The position numbers were made by a program, and so were the translations under genes. Shown one piece after another: positions 1-5,466 of a stretch of DNA of 5,466 nt. The stretch is from Betaproteobacteria bacterium. Its GTDB lineage: Bacteria; Pseudomonadota; Gammaproteobacteria; Burkholderiales; SG8-39. The stretch is taken from positions 1-5,466 of the forward strand of contig VBCT01000116.1 of NCBI GenBank assembly GCA_005882235.1, read 5' to 3'. The notes below the pieces were generated by a model, which made no database searches, had not been told where the DNA came from, and saw nothing but the letters and a program-made list of their open reading frames with translations. Positions within the stretch are counted from its first letter, which is position 1; each line of letters starts with the position of its first letter.

Positions 1-2155
1 GCTCCGCGGATTCGCCGCCGAGTCCGCTTTCCCGAGCGAAGCGGATGCCGCGCGCCGCGCCGTAGTTGTCCACGTCCACCGCTACCGGAGACAGCCTTTC
101 ACAGAAGGCGATCCCTTCCTCGAGCGCCTTCTCGACCTCCTCGTGATTGAGCGTGTAGGAAGGGCTGTCGATCAGCCGGCGCCGGTAGGCGATGGTGACG
201 CCGCCCCAGTGCCGGAGGAGCTCGACGACGCGCGCGGCGCGGCCTTCGCGCGCGGCGAGGGCCCGCTCCTCGCGGATCGCGCGTGCATGCGCGAGGAACT
301 CCTCCGCGATCTCGCGCTCCTGGTCATCCCATCTCTGGCGCACCGCATCCCCGCCCGTTTCCGCGACTAGGGTCTCGTAGCGCATCAGGAACTTCTCCAC
401 TTGCACCGGATAGTAGGCGAGCGATTCGGTCGCGGTGTCGATCGCGGTCAAGCCGCCGCCGACCACCACCACGGGCAGGCGCAGCTGCATGTTGGCGATG
501 GAGTCTGCCTTGGCCGCGCCGGTGAGCTGAAGCGCCATCAGGAAGTCGGAGGCCGCGCGCACGCCGCGCGCGAGCCCGTTCGGAATGTCGAGCACCGTGG
601 GCTTGCCCGCGCCCATGCAAAGCGCCACATGGTCGAAGTCGAGCTCGAGCGCGTCCTCGACGGCGACCGTGCCGCCGAAGCGCACGCCTCCGTACATCGC
701 GAACTGCGCGCGCCGCTCGAGCAAGAGGCGCACGAGCTTGAGGAAATTCTTGTCCCAGCGCACCGTGATGCCGTATTCGGCGACGCCTCCGAATCCCGCC
801 ATGACGCGGTCGTCGAGGCCCTCGTACAGCGTTTGCACGTCCCGGATCGGCTCGACGGGCACGCGGCTCCCGTCGGCATCGATTCCGGAGAATCGGGCCG
901 GCAGCGGCTCGATCTTCAGGCCGTCGATGCCGGCCACCGCGTGTCCTTCGTTCATGAGGTAATGGGCGAGGGTGAAGCCCGCGGGCCCCATGCCGGCGAT
1001 GAGCACCTTGTAGCCGGTTTCGGGCAAAGGCAGCGGCCGGGGGAAATTGAGCGGGTTCCAGCGCGTGAGCAGCGAGTAGATCTCGAAGCCCCAGGGTAGC
1101 TCGAGGACGTCTTTCAGGGTGCGCGTCTCGATCTGCGGTATGTTCACCGGCTCCTGCTTCTGGTAGATGCAGGCTTTCATGCAGTCGTTGCAGATACGGT
1201 GCCCGGTCGCGGCTACCATGGGATTGTCGATGACGATCACGGCGAGCGCCGAGAGCGCGTTGCCCTGAGCCTTGAGCGTGTGGAACTCGGAGATCTTCTC
1301 TTCGAGCGGGCAACCGGCGAGCGTCACGCCGAACGCGCTCTTCTTGAACACCACCTTGTCCGGTGTTTCCTCGGGCGATTTCTCTCGCAGACCCTTGGAG
1401 CAGGAATCCTTGCCCTGCGTGTGGCACCAGATGCAGTAGTTCGCCTGGTCGAGCGCGCCGACGAGGTCGGTGCCCGGATCGGTGAGGGCGAAGCCTTTGC
1501 GCCTGCGGATGTGCTCGGGGCGGATCGTGTAGGTGACGACGCCCTCGCGGTCGCTCTTTTGCGCGTGCACGAAGAGGTTGTGCGGATCGATCTTTGACGG
1601 CGTCTTGAAGAGGACCCCTGCGCGCACGCGCGCACGGCCCGCTGGCGTGTGCAGCGCCCAGGCGGCGTATTTCATCGCGGTATCGAGTTGCGCGGCGTGC
1701 CCGGCCTCATCGGCGAGCCAATGGGTGACTTTTTTCGCGAAGGTCAGTTCGTCGAAGCGCCCGTCCAGGTGATTTTTCAGATCGGCCTCGAGCGCGGGTC
1801 CGTCGAGCTTGGCCGCCTCCTCGGGCCTCACCTTGTTGGCGGCGCGTCGCTGCACGAACTGGCGCTTGACGCCGTAGAGCGGGGCGAGCTCGTTGTGGCG
1901 GGCGGCAAGGGTGCGGAATTCGGTCTGGATGCCGAACAGCTCGGCGAGAAAATCGTCCAGGTGCGGCGCGATCTCGAGGATCAGCGCCGATTCGGCCTTC
2001 GAATCGAGACTGGCAGCCGCGCGCGCGGCTTCGAGCTGCGGTCTCAGCGCGGATTCCGCGGCGCCGAGATGGTCCAGGAATGCGGCATCGAGCCGGGCAA
2101 GGCCGTCGCGCTCGTAGAGTTCCGCGAAGGACAGGCCGTGGGCAAGCTTCAGCAT
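1..2155 (-). CDS. GltD-like FAD/NAD(P)-dependent iron-sulphur oxidoreductase, partial (C-terminus beyond left edge)
   Basis: The frame is open from an ATG at 2155 to the left edge, giving 718 codons with no stop. Residues 1 to about 230 (starting MLKLAHGLSF) are mostly helical-looking and match no domain I can name. Residues 241-343 are a GltD/dihydropyrimidine dehydrogenase-type Fe-S region with C241, C244, C252, C282 (in CPLEEK), C322, C325, C329, then EPVNIPQIE ending at E343. A first dinucleotide fold follows, with GMGPAG at 388-393 (FAD expected), and a second with GGGLTA at 566-571 (NAD(P)H expected), then YRRR at 657-660 and a GltD-like NHEEVEKALEEGI stretch. By family knowledge it should pass electrons between a pyridine nucleotide, FAD, two [4Fe-4S] clusters and a partner in the cytoplasm; the substrate is unknown. 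The ATG lies 7 bases after the fdxA stop with only a weak AGG ahead of it, suggesting translational coupling. It is far longer than GltD (about 470 residues). A subunit of a 2-oxoacid:NADP+ oxidoreductase is possible. The family call is firm, the role is not. Confidence 0.88.
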   Translation of the reverse strand, partial: MLKLAHGLSFAELYERDGLARLDAAFLDHLGAAESALRPQLEAARAAASLDSKAESALILEIAPHLDDFLAELFGIQTEFRTLAARHNELAPLYGVKRQFVQRRAANKVRPEEAAKLDGPALEADLKNHLDGRFDELTFAKKVTHWLADEAGHAAQLDTAMKYAAWALHTPAGRARVRAGVLFKTPSKIDPHNLFVHAQKSDREGVVTYTIRPEHIRRRKGFALTDPGTDLVGALDQANYCIWCHTQGKDSCSKGLREKSPEETPDKVVFKKSAFGVTLAGCPLEEKISEFHTLKAQGNALSALAVIVIDNPMVAATGHRICNDCMKACIYQKQEPVNIPQIETRTLKDVLELPWGFEIYSLLTRWNPLNFPRPLPLPETGYKVLIAGMGPAGFTLAHYLMNEGHAVAGIDGLKIEPLPARFSGIDADGSRVPVEPIRDVQTLYEGLDDRVMAGFGGVAEYGITVRWDKNFLKLVRLLLERRAQFAMYGGVRFGGTVAVEDALELDFDHVALCMGAGKPTVLDIPNGLARGVRAASDFLMALQLTGAAKADSIANMQLRLPVVVVGGGLTAIDTATESLAYYPVQVEKFLMRYETLVAETGGDAVRQRWDDQEREIAEEFLAHARAIREERALAAREGRAARVVELLRHWGGVTIAYRRRLIDSPSYTLNHEEVEKALEEGIAFCERLSPVAVDVDNYGAARGIRFARESGLGGESAE

Positions 2156-2162
2156 CCCGCGC

Positions 2163-2486
2163 CTAGCGCTCCAGGAGCGGGAGCTTGTCCTTCACGTCCT
2201 TCCACTTGTCGGCGTCCTCGGGTCCGGGCTTGGCGTCGGTGATCACGGGCCAGATCTTGGCGAGCTCGGCGTTCAGCGCGGTGAATTTCTTCTGCTCCTC
2301 GGGCACGTCTTCCTCGGGTGCGATCGCGTTCACCGGACACTCGGGGATGCACACCGCGCAGTCGATGCACTCGTCCGGGTCTATCACCAGCATGTTCGGG
2401 CCCTCGTGGAAGCAATCGACGGGGCAGACATCGACGCAGTCGGTGTATTTGCACTTGATGCAGCTTTCCATGACGACGTGGGTCAT
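2163..2486 (-). CDS. fdxA: Seven-iron ferredoxin FdxA ([3Fe-4S][4Fe-4S])
   Basis: This 107-residue protein is a small soluble electron carrier of the Azotobacter ferredoxin I type, close to that family's usual length of about 106. It starts MTHVVMESCIKCKYTDC. Aligned to ferredoxin I from memory, C9, C17 and C50 should bind the [3Fe-4S] cluster, and C21, C40, C43 and C46 the [4Fe-4S] cluster. C12 and C25 correspond to the two non-ligand cysteines. The tail, from about residue 55, is the acidic and lysine-rich C-terminal extension typical of FdxA, ending KLPLLER. The ATG at 2486 is chosen because the family begins MTHVV and because AAGGA lies 7 bases upstream; a longer in-frame start at 2525 adds 13 unlike residues. 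It is the first gene of the leftward operon and probably the redox partner of the flavoprotein that follows it. That partnership is inferred from adjacency. Confidence 0.96.
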   Translation of the reverse strand: MTHVVMESCIKCKYTDCVDVCPVDCFHEGPNMLVIDPDECIDCAVCIPECPVNAIAPEEDVPEEQKKFTALNAELAKIWPVITDAKPGPEDADKWKDVKDKLPLLER

Positions 2487-2493
2487 CGCGCGA

Positions 2494-2498
2494 TCCTT
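2494..2498 (-). promoter_or_regulatory. Ribosome binding site of fdxA
   Basis: On the minus strand this reads AAGGA, 7 bases before the ATG at 2486. It supports the 2486 start over the in-frame start at 2525. Confidence 0.7.
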
Positions 2499-2512
2499 GC
2501 CGTGGCCGCGAG

Positions 2513-2536
2513 GCCTTAAGTCCAAAATTATAAGGC
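2513..2536. repeat. 6-bp inverted repeat around the fdxA -10 and start region
   Basis: GCCTTA (2513-2518) and TAAGGC (2531-2536) are exact inverted copies separated by 12 AT-rich bases. The right arm overlaps the fdxA -10 box, and the left arm lies just past the predicted transcription start, which is a normal place for a repressor operator. The arms are short, so chance occurrence is possible. No regulator gene is visible in the window. Confidence 0.35.
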
Positions 2537-2555
2537 TTTCGTCCCGCTGCTTGAA
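2527..2555 (-). promoter_or_regulatory. Candidate sigma-70 promoter of the fdxA operon
   Basis: The minus strand carries a perfect TATAAT (2532-2527) in otherwise GC-rich DNA. A weak -35 hexamer, TTCAAG (2555-2550, 3 of 6 matches to TTGACA), sits 17 bases upstream. Transcription would begin near 2520, giving a leader of about 34 bases before the fdxA ATG. The poor -35 suggests either modest expression or dependence on an activator. The -10 call is good; the -35 call is tentative. Confidence 0.6.
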
Positions 2556-2567
2556 AGCGCGGGTTGA

Positions 2568-2582
2568 TGGTCATTGGTCATT
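2568..2582. repeat. Tandem 7-bp direct repeat in the divergent promoter region
   Basis: TGGTCATTGGTCATT contains two head-to-tail copies of TGGTCAT plus one extra T. It lies about 48-62 bases upstream of the predicted fdxA start and about 39-53 bases upstream of the candidate start of the ABC operon, so it could bind a regulator of either. That it is a binding site is inference from position and repetition only. Confidence 0.3.
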
Positions 2583-2585
2583 TGC

Positions 2586-2614
2586 TTATGCCCAAATCCA
2601 GGTTGCGCTAGAAT
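2586..2614 (+). promoter_or_regulatory. Weak candidate promoter of the ABC transporter operon
   Basis: TAGAAT (2609-2614) matches TATAAT at 5 of 6 positions and would start transcription near 2621, leaving a leader of about 67 bases before the GTG at 2688. The hexamer 17 bases upstream (TTATGC) is a poor -35. An alternative pair is TTGATG (2564-2569) with TATGCC (2587-2592), also spaced by 17 bases. A promoter must lie in this region because the upstream gene is divergent, but the exact boxes are uncertain. Confidence 0.3.
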
Positions 2615-2623
2615 CCGGTTCCG

Positions 2624-2660
2624 CCGGCCACGGCAGGGAACTTCAGCCAACCCGTGCCGG
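2624..2660 (+). promoter_or_regulatory. Possible stem-loop in the ABC operon leader
   Basis: CCGGCCACGG (2624-2633) can pair with CCGTGCCGG (2652-2660) to form nine base pairs with one bulged C and an 18-base loop. It falls within the predicted 5' leader and ends 16 bases before the ribosome binding site. It lacks a U-tract, so it is not a standard intrinsic terminator. It may stabilise the transcript or influence translation, or may simply reflect high GC content. Confidence 0.25.
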
Positions 2661-2676
2661 TCTGTGTAGGTGTTTT

Positions 2677-2681
2677 GGAGG
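2677..2681 (+). promoter_or_regulatory. Ribosome binding site that decides the ATPase start
   Basis: GGAGG lies 6 bases before the GTG at 2688. The in-frame GTG at 2670 has no Shine-Dalgarno sequence ahead of it, so 2688 is the better start. Confidence 0.75.
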
Positions 2682-2687
2682 GGCGCC

Positions 2688-3425
2688 GTGATCAAGGTGG
2701 AAAATCTCAGCAAGTCCTTCGGGTCGAAACGCGCGGTCGACGGCGTTTCCTTCGAGGTCGGCAAGGGCGAGGTGCTGGGCTTCCTCGGGCCCAACGGAGC
2801 GGGCAAGTCGACCACGATGCGCATGATCACCGGCTTCATTCCCCCGAGCGCGGGCGCGGTCTCGGTGTGCGGGCTGGCCGTGCAGGAGAATCCGATCGAG
2901 GTGAAGCGCAGTATCGGCTATCTTCCGGAAGCTGCGCCTTCCTATACCGAAATGTCCGTGCTATCGTTCCTCAGGTTCGCCGCGGAGATGCGCGGCCTGC
3001 GGGGCGAGGCATTGCGCAGCGCGATACGCCGCGTTGTCGAGCTGTGCCATCTGGAGAACGTGCTCGGGCAGACGATCGATACGCTTTCGAAGGGCTTCCG
3101 CCACCGCACCTGCCTCGCGCAGGCCCTGATCCACGATCCCGAGGTGCTGATCCTCGACGAGCCCACCGATGGGCTCGATCCGAACCAAAAGCACGAGGTG
3201 CGCACGCTCATACGCAAGATGGGCGAGAGCAAGGCGATCATTTTCTCGACGCACATCCTCGAGGAGGTCGAGGCAGCCTGCACCCGCGCGATCATCATCG
3301 ACCGCGGCCGCATCGTCGCCAATGGCACCCCTACTGAGCTGAAGGCCCGAGCCGCGACTGGAAAGCTGGAAGATTTCTTTCGGTCGATCACGCGCTCGGA
3401 TACGCTTGCGGAGGGAGCGGCATGA
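2688..3425 (+). CDS. ABC transporter ATP-binding protein, GldA-like
   Basis: This 245-residue cytoplasmic ATPase should power the membrane permease encoded next. It has Walker A GPNGAGKST at 34-42, a signature written LSKGF at 133-137 instead of LSGGQ, Walker B LILDEP at 154-159 with catalytic E158, a D-loop GLD at 162-164 and switch H189 in STH. The Q-loop position appears to carry E81 (YLPEAAP) rather than Gln. As I recall, the Glu Q-loop and LSKGF/Y signature are features of the GldA and related ABC-2 exporter ATPases, so they should not indicate loss of activity. The GTG start at 2688 gives the usual N-terminus (IKVENLSKSFG). Its stop overlaps the permease ATG by 4 bases, indicating coupled translation. 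The family is clear; the substrate is unknown. Confidence 0.93.
   Translation: MIKVENLSKSFGSKRAVDGVSFEVGKGEVLGFLGPNGAGKSTTMRMITGFIPPSAGAVSVCGLAVQENPIEVKRSIGYLPEAAPSYTEMSVLSFLRFAAEMRGLRGEALRSAIRRVVELCHLENVLGQTIDTLSKGFRHRTCLAQALIHDPEVLILDEPTDGLDPNQKHEVRTLIRKMGESKAIIFSTHILEEVEAACTRAIIIDRGRIVANGTPTELKARAATGKLEDFFRSITRSDTLAEGAA
3410..3414 (+). promoter_or_regulatory. Ribosome binding site of the permease gene
   Basis: GGAGG lies 7 bases before the ATG at 3422, inside the 3' end of the ATPase gene. This permits independent initiation as well as coupling through the ATGA overlap. Confidence 0.65.
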
Positions 3426-4168
3426 AAGGGAGCTGGGCGGCGATCAGGATCATCGCGAAGCGCGAGCTCTCGGCGTATTTCGAGTCTCCGGTCGCCTACG
3501 TGTTCCTGGTGATCTTTCTGTTGCTTTCCGGATTCTTTACCTTCACGTTCGGCGGCTTCTTCGAGCGGGGCGAGGCCTCCCTCGCGGCGTTCTTCAACTG
3601 GCTGCCGTGGCTGTTCCTGTTTCTGGTGCCCGCTGCGGGGATGCGCCTGTGGTCCGAGGAGCGCCGGCTCGGAACGATCGAGCTCTTGCTGACGATGCCG
3701 GTGGCCGCCTGGCAGGCGATCGTCGGCAAGTTTCTCGCCTCGTGGCTGTTCCTCGTCGTCGCTCTGGCGCTTTCCTTCCCGATCGTTGCGACGGTCAACT
3801 GGCTGGGCGATCCCGACAACGGGGTGATCGCAAGCGGCTACGTCGGAGCGGCGCTCCTCGCCGGGGCCTACCTCGCGATCAGCTGCCTGACCTCGGCCCT
3901 CACGCGCAACCAGGTCATCGCCTTCATCCTCGCGGTGGTCCTGTGCCTCGCACTGATCCTGGTGGGATTTTCGCCGCTGACCGATCTGCTCGCGCGCTGG
4001 GCGAGCCCCTGGCTGGTGGAAGCGGTTTCGAAGTTTTCGGTCCTCACGCATTACGACGGCTTCCAGAAGGGGATGCTCGATTCGCGCGACCTGCTGTATT
4101 TCCTCTCGGTGATGGCCTACGCGCTGTTCGCGACCGGCGTCGTCATCCGCAACCACCGGACCGGTTGA
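3422..4168 (+). CDS. ABC-2 family permease, GldF-like
   Basis: This 248-residue inner-membrane protein forms the transmembrane part of the ABC system. Six hydrophobic stretches are visible, at about 24-43, 57-74, 104-125, 138-160, 164-183 and 224-242. A short amphipathic N-terminal segment (AIRIIAKRELSAYFESP) precedes the first. The conserved cytoplasmic segment RLWSEERRLGTIELLLTMPV (75-94), between helices 2 and 3, is a hallmark of the GldF/ABC-2 permeases and probably contacts the ATPase. The length is normal for a GldF-type half-transporter. The start overlaps the ATPase stop (ATGA) and follows a good ribosome binding site. The transported substrate cannot be read from the sequence; membrane-associated or surface components are a guess from homologues. 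Confidence 0.93.
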   Translation: MKGSWAAIRIIAKRELSAYFESPVAYVFLVIFLLLSGFFTFTFGGFFERGEASLAAFFNWLPWLFLFLVPAAGMRLWSEERRLGTIELLLTMPVAAWQAIVGKFLASWLFLVVALALSFPIVATVNWLGDPDNGVIASGYVGAALLAGAYLAISCLTSALTRNQVIAFILAVVLCLALILVGFSPLTDLLARWASPWLVEAVSKFSVLTHYDGFQKGMLDSRDLLYFLSVMAYALFATGVVIRNHRTG

Positions 4169-4176
4169 GAGCGGTC

Positions 4177-5466
4177 ATGCACAAGAAGACGGAAAGTCTG
4201 CTGTATTCGGCCGGGGGCCTCGTCGCTGCGTTGATCATCCTCGTCCTCCTCAATCTGGTGCTGGGCGCGGCGAGGGGGCGAATCGACCTGACGCAAGGCA
4301 GGCTGTACACGCTCTCCGAGGGCACGCGCGCGGTTCTCGGCAAGCTCGAATCTCCGGTCAAGATCCGCCTGTACTTCAGCCAGAGCGATATCCCTCTGCC
4401 GATCAAAGCGTACGGGCGAAGGGTCGAGGACCTGCTCGCGGAGTTCAGGCAGGCCGGCCGCGGCAAAGTCGCCGTCGAGAAGCTCGATCCCCAGCCGGAT
4501 TCCGATGCCGAGGACTCGGCGACCCTGGAAGGCGTCGAAGCGCAGGTCACGCCCTCGGGCGACAAGTTCTACCTCGGCGCATCGATCAGCTACGCGGACC
4601 AGAAGCTCGCCTTGCCGGCGCTTGCGCCAGATCGCGAGGCGCTGCTCGAGTACGATCTGGTGCGCGCGATCGCGCGCGCCGCCGCTACCGCGAAGCCGTT
4701 GATCGGGGTGATGAGCGCGCTGCCGGTGTTCGGCATGCCGCCCAGTCCCATGACCGGCGGCCAGCCGCTGGAGCCGCAGGTGTTCATCGGCGAGCTCCGG
4801 CGCGACTACACGGTGAAGCGCGTCGGGCTGGACCCCGAAAAAATCGACGACGACGTCAAGGTGCTGCTGGTAATCCACCCGCGCGGCATCGGCGAGCGGG
4901 CCCAGTACGCGCTCGACCAGTTCGTCTTGCGCGGCGGGAAGCTCATCGCTTTCCTCGACCCGAGCGCCTATTTCGACCAGCTGGGTCAGATGGGAGGCAT
5001 GGGCGGCGGGGGCACGCCGTCCTCGCTCGACACACTGCTCAAGGGCTGGGGCCTCGCCTTCGACTCGGGGAAGGTCGTGCTCGACATGCGCTACCTCACG
5101 GGCGCGGGAGCGCGCACGCTGCCGACGCTGCTCTCGCTCAACGACAATGCTTTCGATCCGCACGACATCGCGACGGCGCGGCTCGGGTCGTTGCTTATGC
5201 CCTTTGCGGGGGCATTTACGGGCAAGCCCGTCGAGGGGCTGAGCGAAACGGTTCTCATGAAGAGTTCCGCGTATTCCCAGCTCGTCGATTCGTTCGCGGC
5301 AACCGCGCAGGGCGAGGCGGCCGTGCGCGGGTTCAAGCCTTCGGGCATCGAGTATCCGCTGGCCGTGCGCCTGACGGGAAAGTTCAAGACCGCGTTTCCC
5401 GAAGGCCGGCCCAAGGACGACGACAAGGGCGAGAAGAAAGCGGCGAAGGCGTCCGACGCAAAATCC
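4177..5466 (+). CDS. GldG-like ABC transporter auxiliary membrane protein, partial (C-terminus beyond right edge)
   Basis: The frame is open from the ATG at 4177 to the right edge, giving 430 codons. A positively charged N-terminus (MHKK) precedes one membrane helix at about 8-31, so the bulk should face the periplasm. The segment RIDLTQGRLYTLSEGT (35-50) is the hallmark opening of the GldG family (ABC_transp_aux type). A periplasmic alpha/beta domain follows, with alternating strands such as KVLLVIHPRG and GKLIAFLDPSAYF. Also seen are a glycine- and methionine-rich loop at 272-279 and a charged low-complexity stretch near 410-430. Relatives are, from memory, about 600 residues with a C-terminal membrane helix, so roughly a third is missing. 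It starts 8 bases after the permease stop with only a weak GAGAG ahead, suggesting coupled translation. It probably assembles with the permease; its biochemical role is not established. Confidence 0.9.
   Translation, partial: MHKKTESLLYSAGGLVAALIILVLLNLVLGAARGRIDLTQGRLYTLSEGTRAVLGKLESPVKIRLYFSQSDIPLPIKAYGRRVEDLLAEFRQAGRGKVAVEKLDPQPDSDAEDSATLEGVEAQVTPSGDKFYLGASISYADQKLALPALAPDREALLEYDLVRAIARAAATAKPLIGVMSALPVFGMPPSPMTGGQPLEPQVFIGELRRDYTVKRVGLDPEKIDDDVKVLLVIHPRGIGERAQYALDQFVLRGGKLIAFLDPSAYFDQLGQMGGMGGGGTPSSLDTLLKGWGLAFDSGKVVLDMRYLTGAGARTLPTLLSLNDNAFDPHDIATARLGSLLMPFAGAFTGKPVEGLSETVLMKSSAYSQLVDSFAATAQGEAAVRGFKPSGIEYPLAVRLTGKFKTAFPEGRPKDDDKGEKKAAKASDAKS

Noticed and set aside
401..1099. 232-residue plus-strand open frame opposite the flavoprotein gene
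   Set aside because: No domain or good ribosome binding site is visible, and it mirrors the codon pattern of the real minus-strand gene.
324..1427. 367-residue minus-strand frame overlapping the flavoprotein gene in another phase
   Set aside because: It reads as Arg-rich nonsense, while the overlapping frame has intact GMGPAG, GGGLTA and cysteine motifs.
2163..2525. Longer 120-residue version of the ferredoxin starting at 2525
   Set aside because: The extra 13 residues are unlike the family, the start would overlap the predicted promoter region, and the 2486 ATG has its own AAGGA site.
2624..2660. Intrinsic terminator between the divergent operons
   Set aside because: The stem has a bulge, an 18-base loop and no T-tract on either strand, and neither operon ends here, so no terminator is expected.
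3068..3104. Degenerate LSGGQ signature suggesting a defective ATPase
   Set aside because: LSKGF/Y in place of LSGGQ, with Glu in the Q-loop, is typical of GldA-like ATPases, and Walker A, Walker B and the switch His are intact.
2670..3425. Longer version of the ATPase starting at the GTG at 2670
   Set aside because: It has no Shine-Dalgarno sequence, and the six added residues are outside the family's usual N-terminus. The GTG at 2688 has GGAGG 6 bases upstream.
2942..4156. 404-residue open frame on the minus strand opposite the ATPase and permease genes
   Set aside because: Its translation is low-complexity, rich in Arg, Glu and Asp, with no recognisable domain. It lies opposite two clear ABC genes, as expected of an antisense shadow in GC-rich coding DNA.
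4117..5163. 348-residue open frame on the minus strand opposite the GldG-like gene
   Set aside because: The composition is Arg/Glu/Ala-biased with no domain, and the plus strand carries a convincing GldG-like protein in the same place.

Overview
The window is GC-rich (about two-thirds G+C by eye), with densely packed genes and strong G/C preference at third codon positions. The ferredoxin and the large flavoprotein resemble proteins of Proteobacteria, most likely Betaproteobacteria. This placement is inferred from protein character and was not tested by a search.

Two operons diverge from a 201-base intergenic region (2487-2687). The leftward operon (minus strand) starts with fdxA, a complete 107-residue seven-iron ferredoxin (2163-2486). 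Seven bases later comes a large iron-sulphur flavoprotein related to the glutamate synthase small subunit (GltD) and the N-terminal half of dihydropyrimidine dehydrogenase. It runs off the left edge after 718 codons. The two look like a ferredoxin and its reductase, moving electrons between NAD(P)H, FAD, two [4Fe-4S] clusters and a ferredoxin.

The rightward operon (plus strand) encodes a GldA/GldF/GldG-type ABC system: an ATPase (2688-3425), a six-helix ABC-2 permease overlapping it by 4 bases (3422-4168), and a membrane-anchored GldG-like auxiliary protein 8 bases downstream (4177 to the right edge, incomplete). Homologues are needed for gliding in Bacteroidetes. In Proteobacteria they are widespread, but I know of no established substrate.

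The intergenic region holds a perfect TATAAT on the minus strand serving fdxA, an inverted repeat around it, a tandem 7-base repeat, a weak plus-strand promoter candidate and a possible leader hairpin. I saw no RNA genes, CRISPR arrays, insertion sequences, frameshifts or terminators. Both operons continue beyond the window, so their terminators would lie outside it.

The best lead is the flavoprotein. It appears to keep an unusual seven-Cys plus one-Glu cluster ligand set while carrying two insertions and a roughly 230-residue N-terminal domain I cannot assign. Its predicted partner genes lie just past the left edge.
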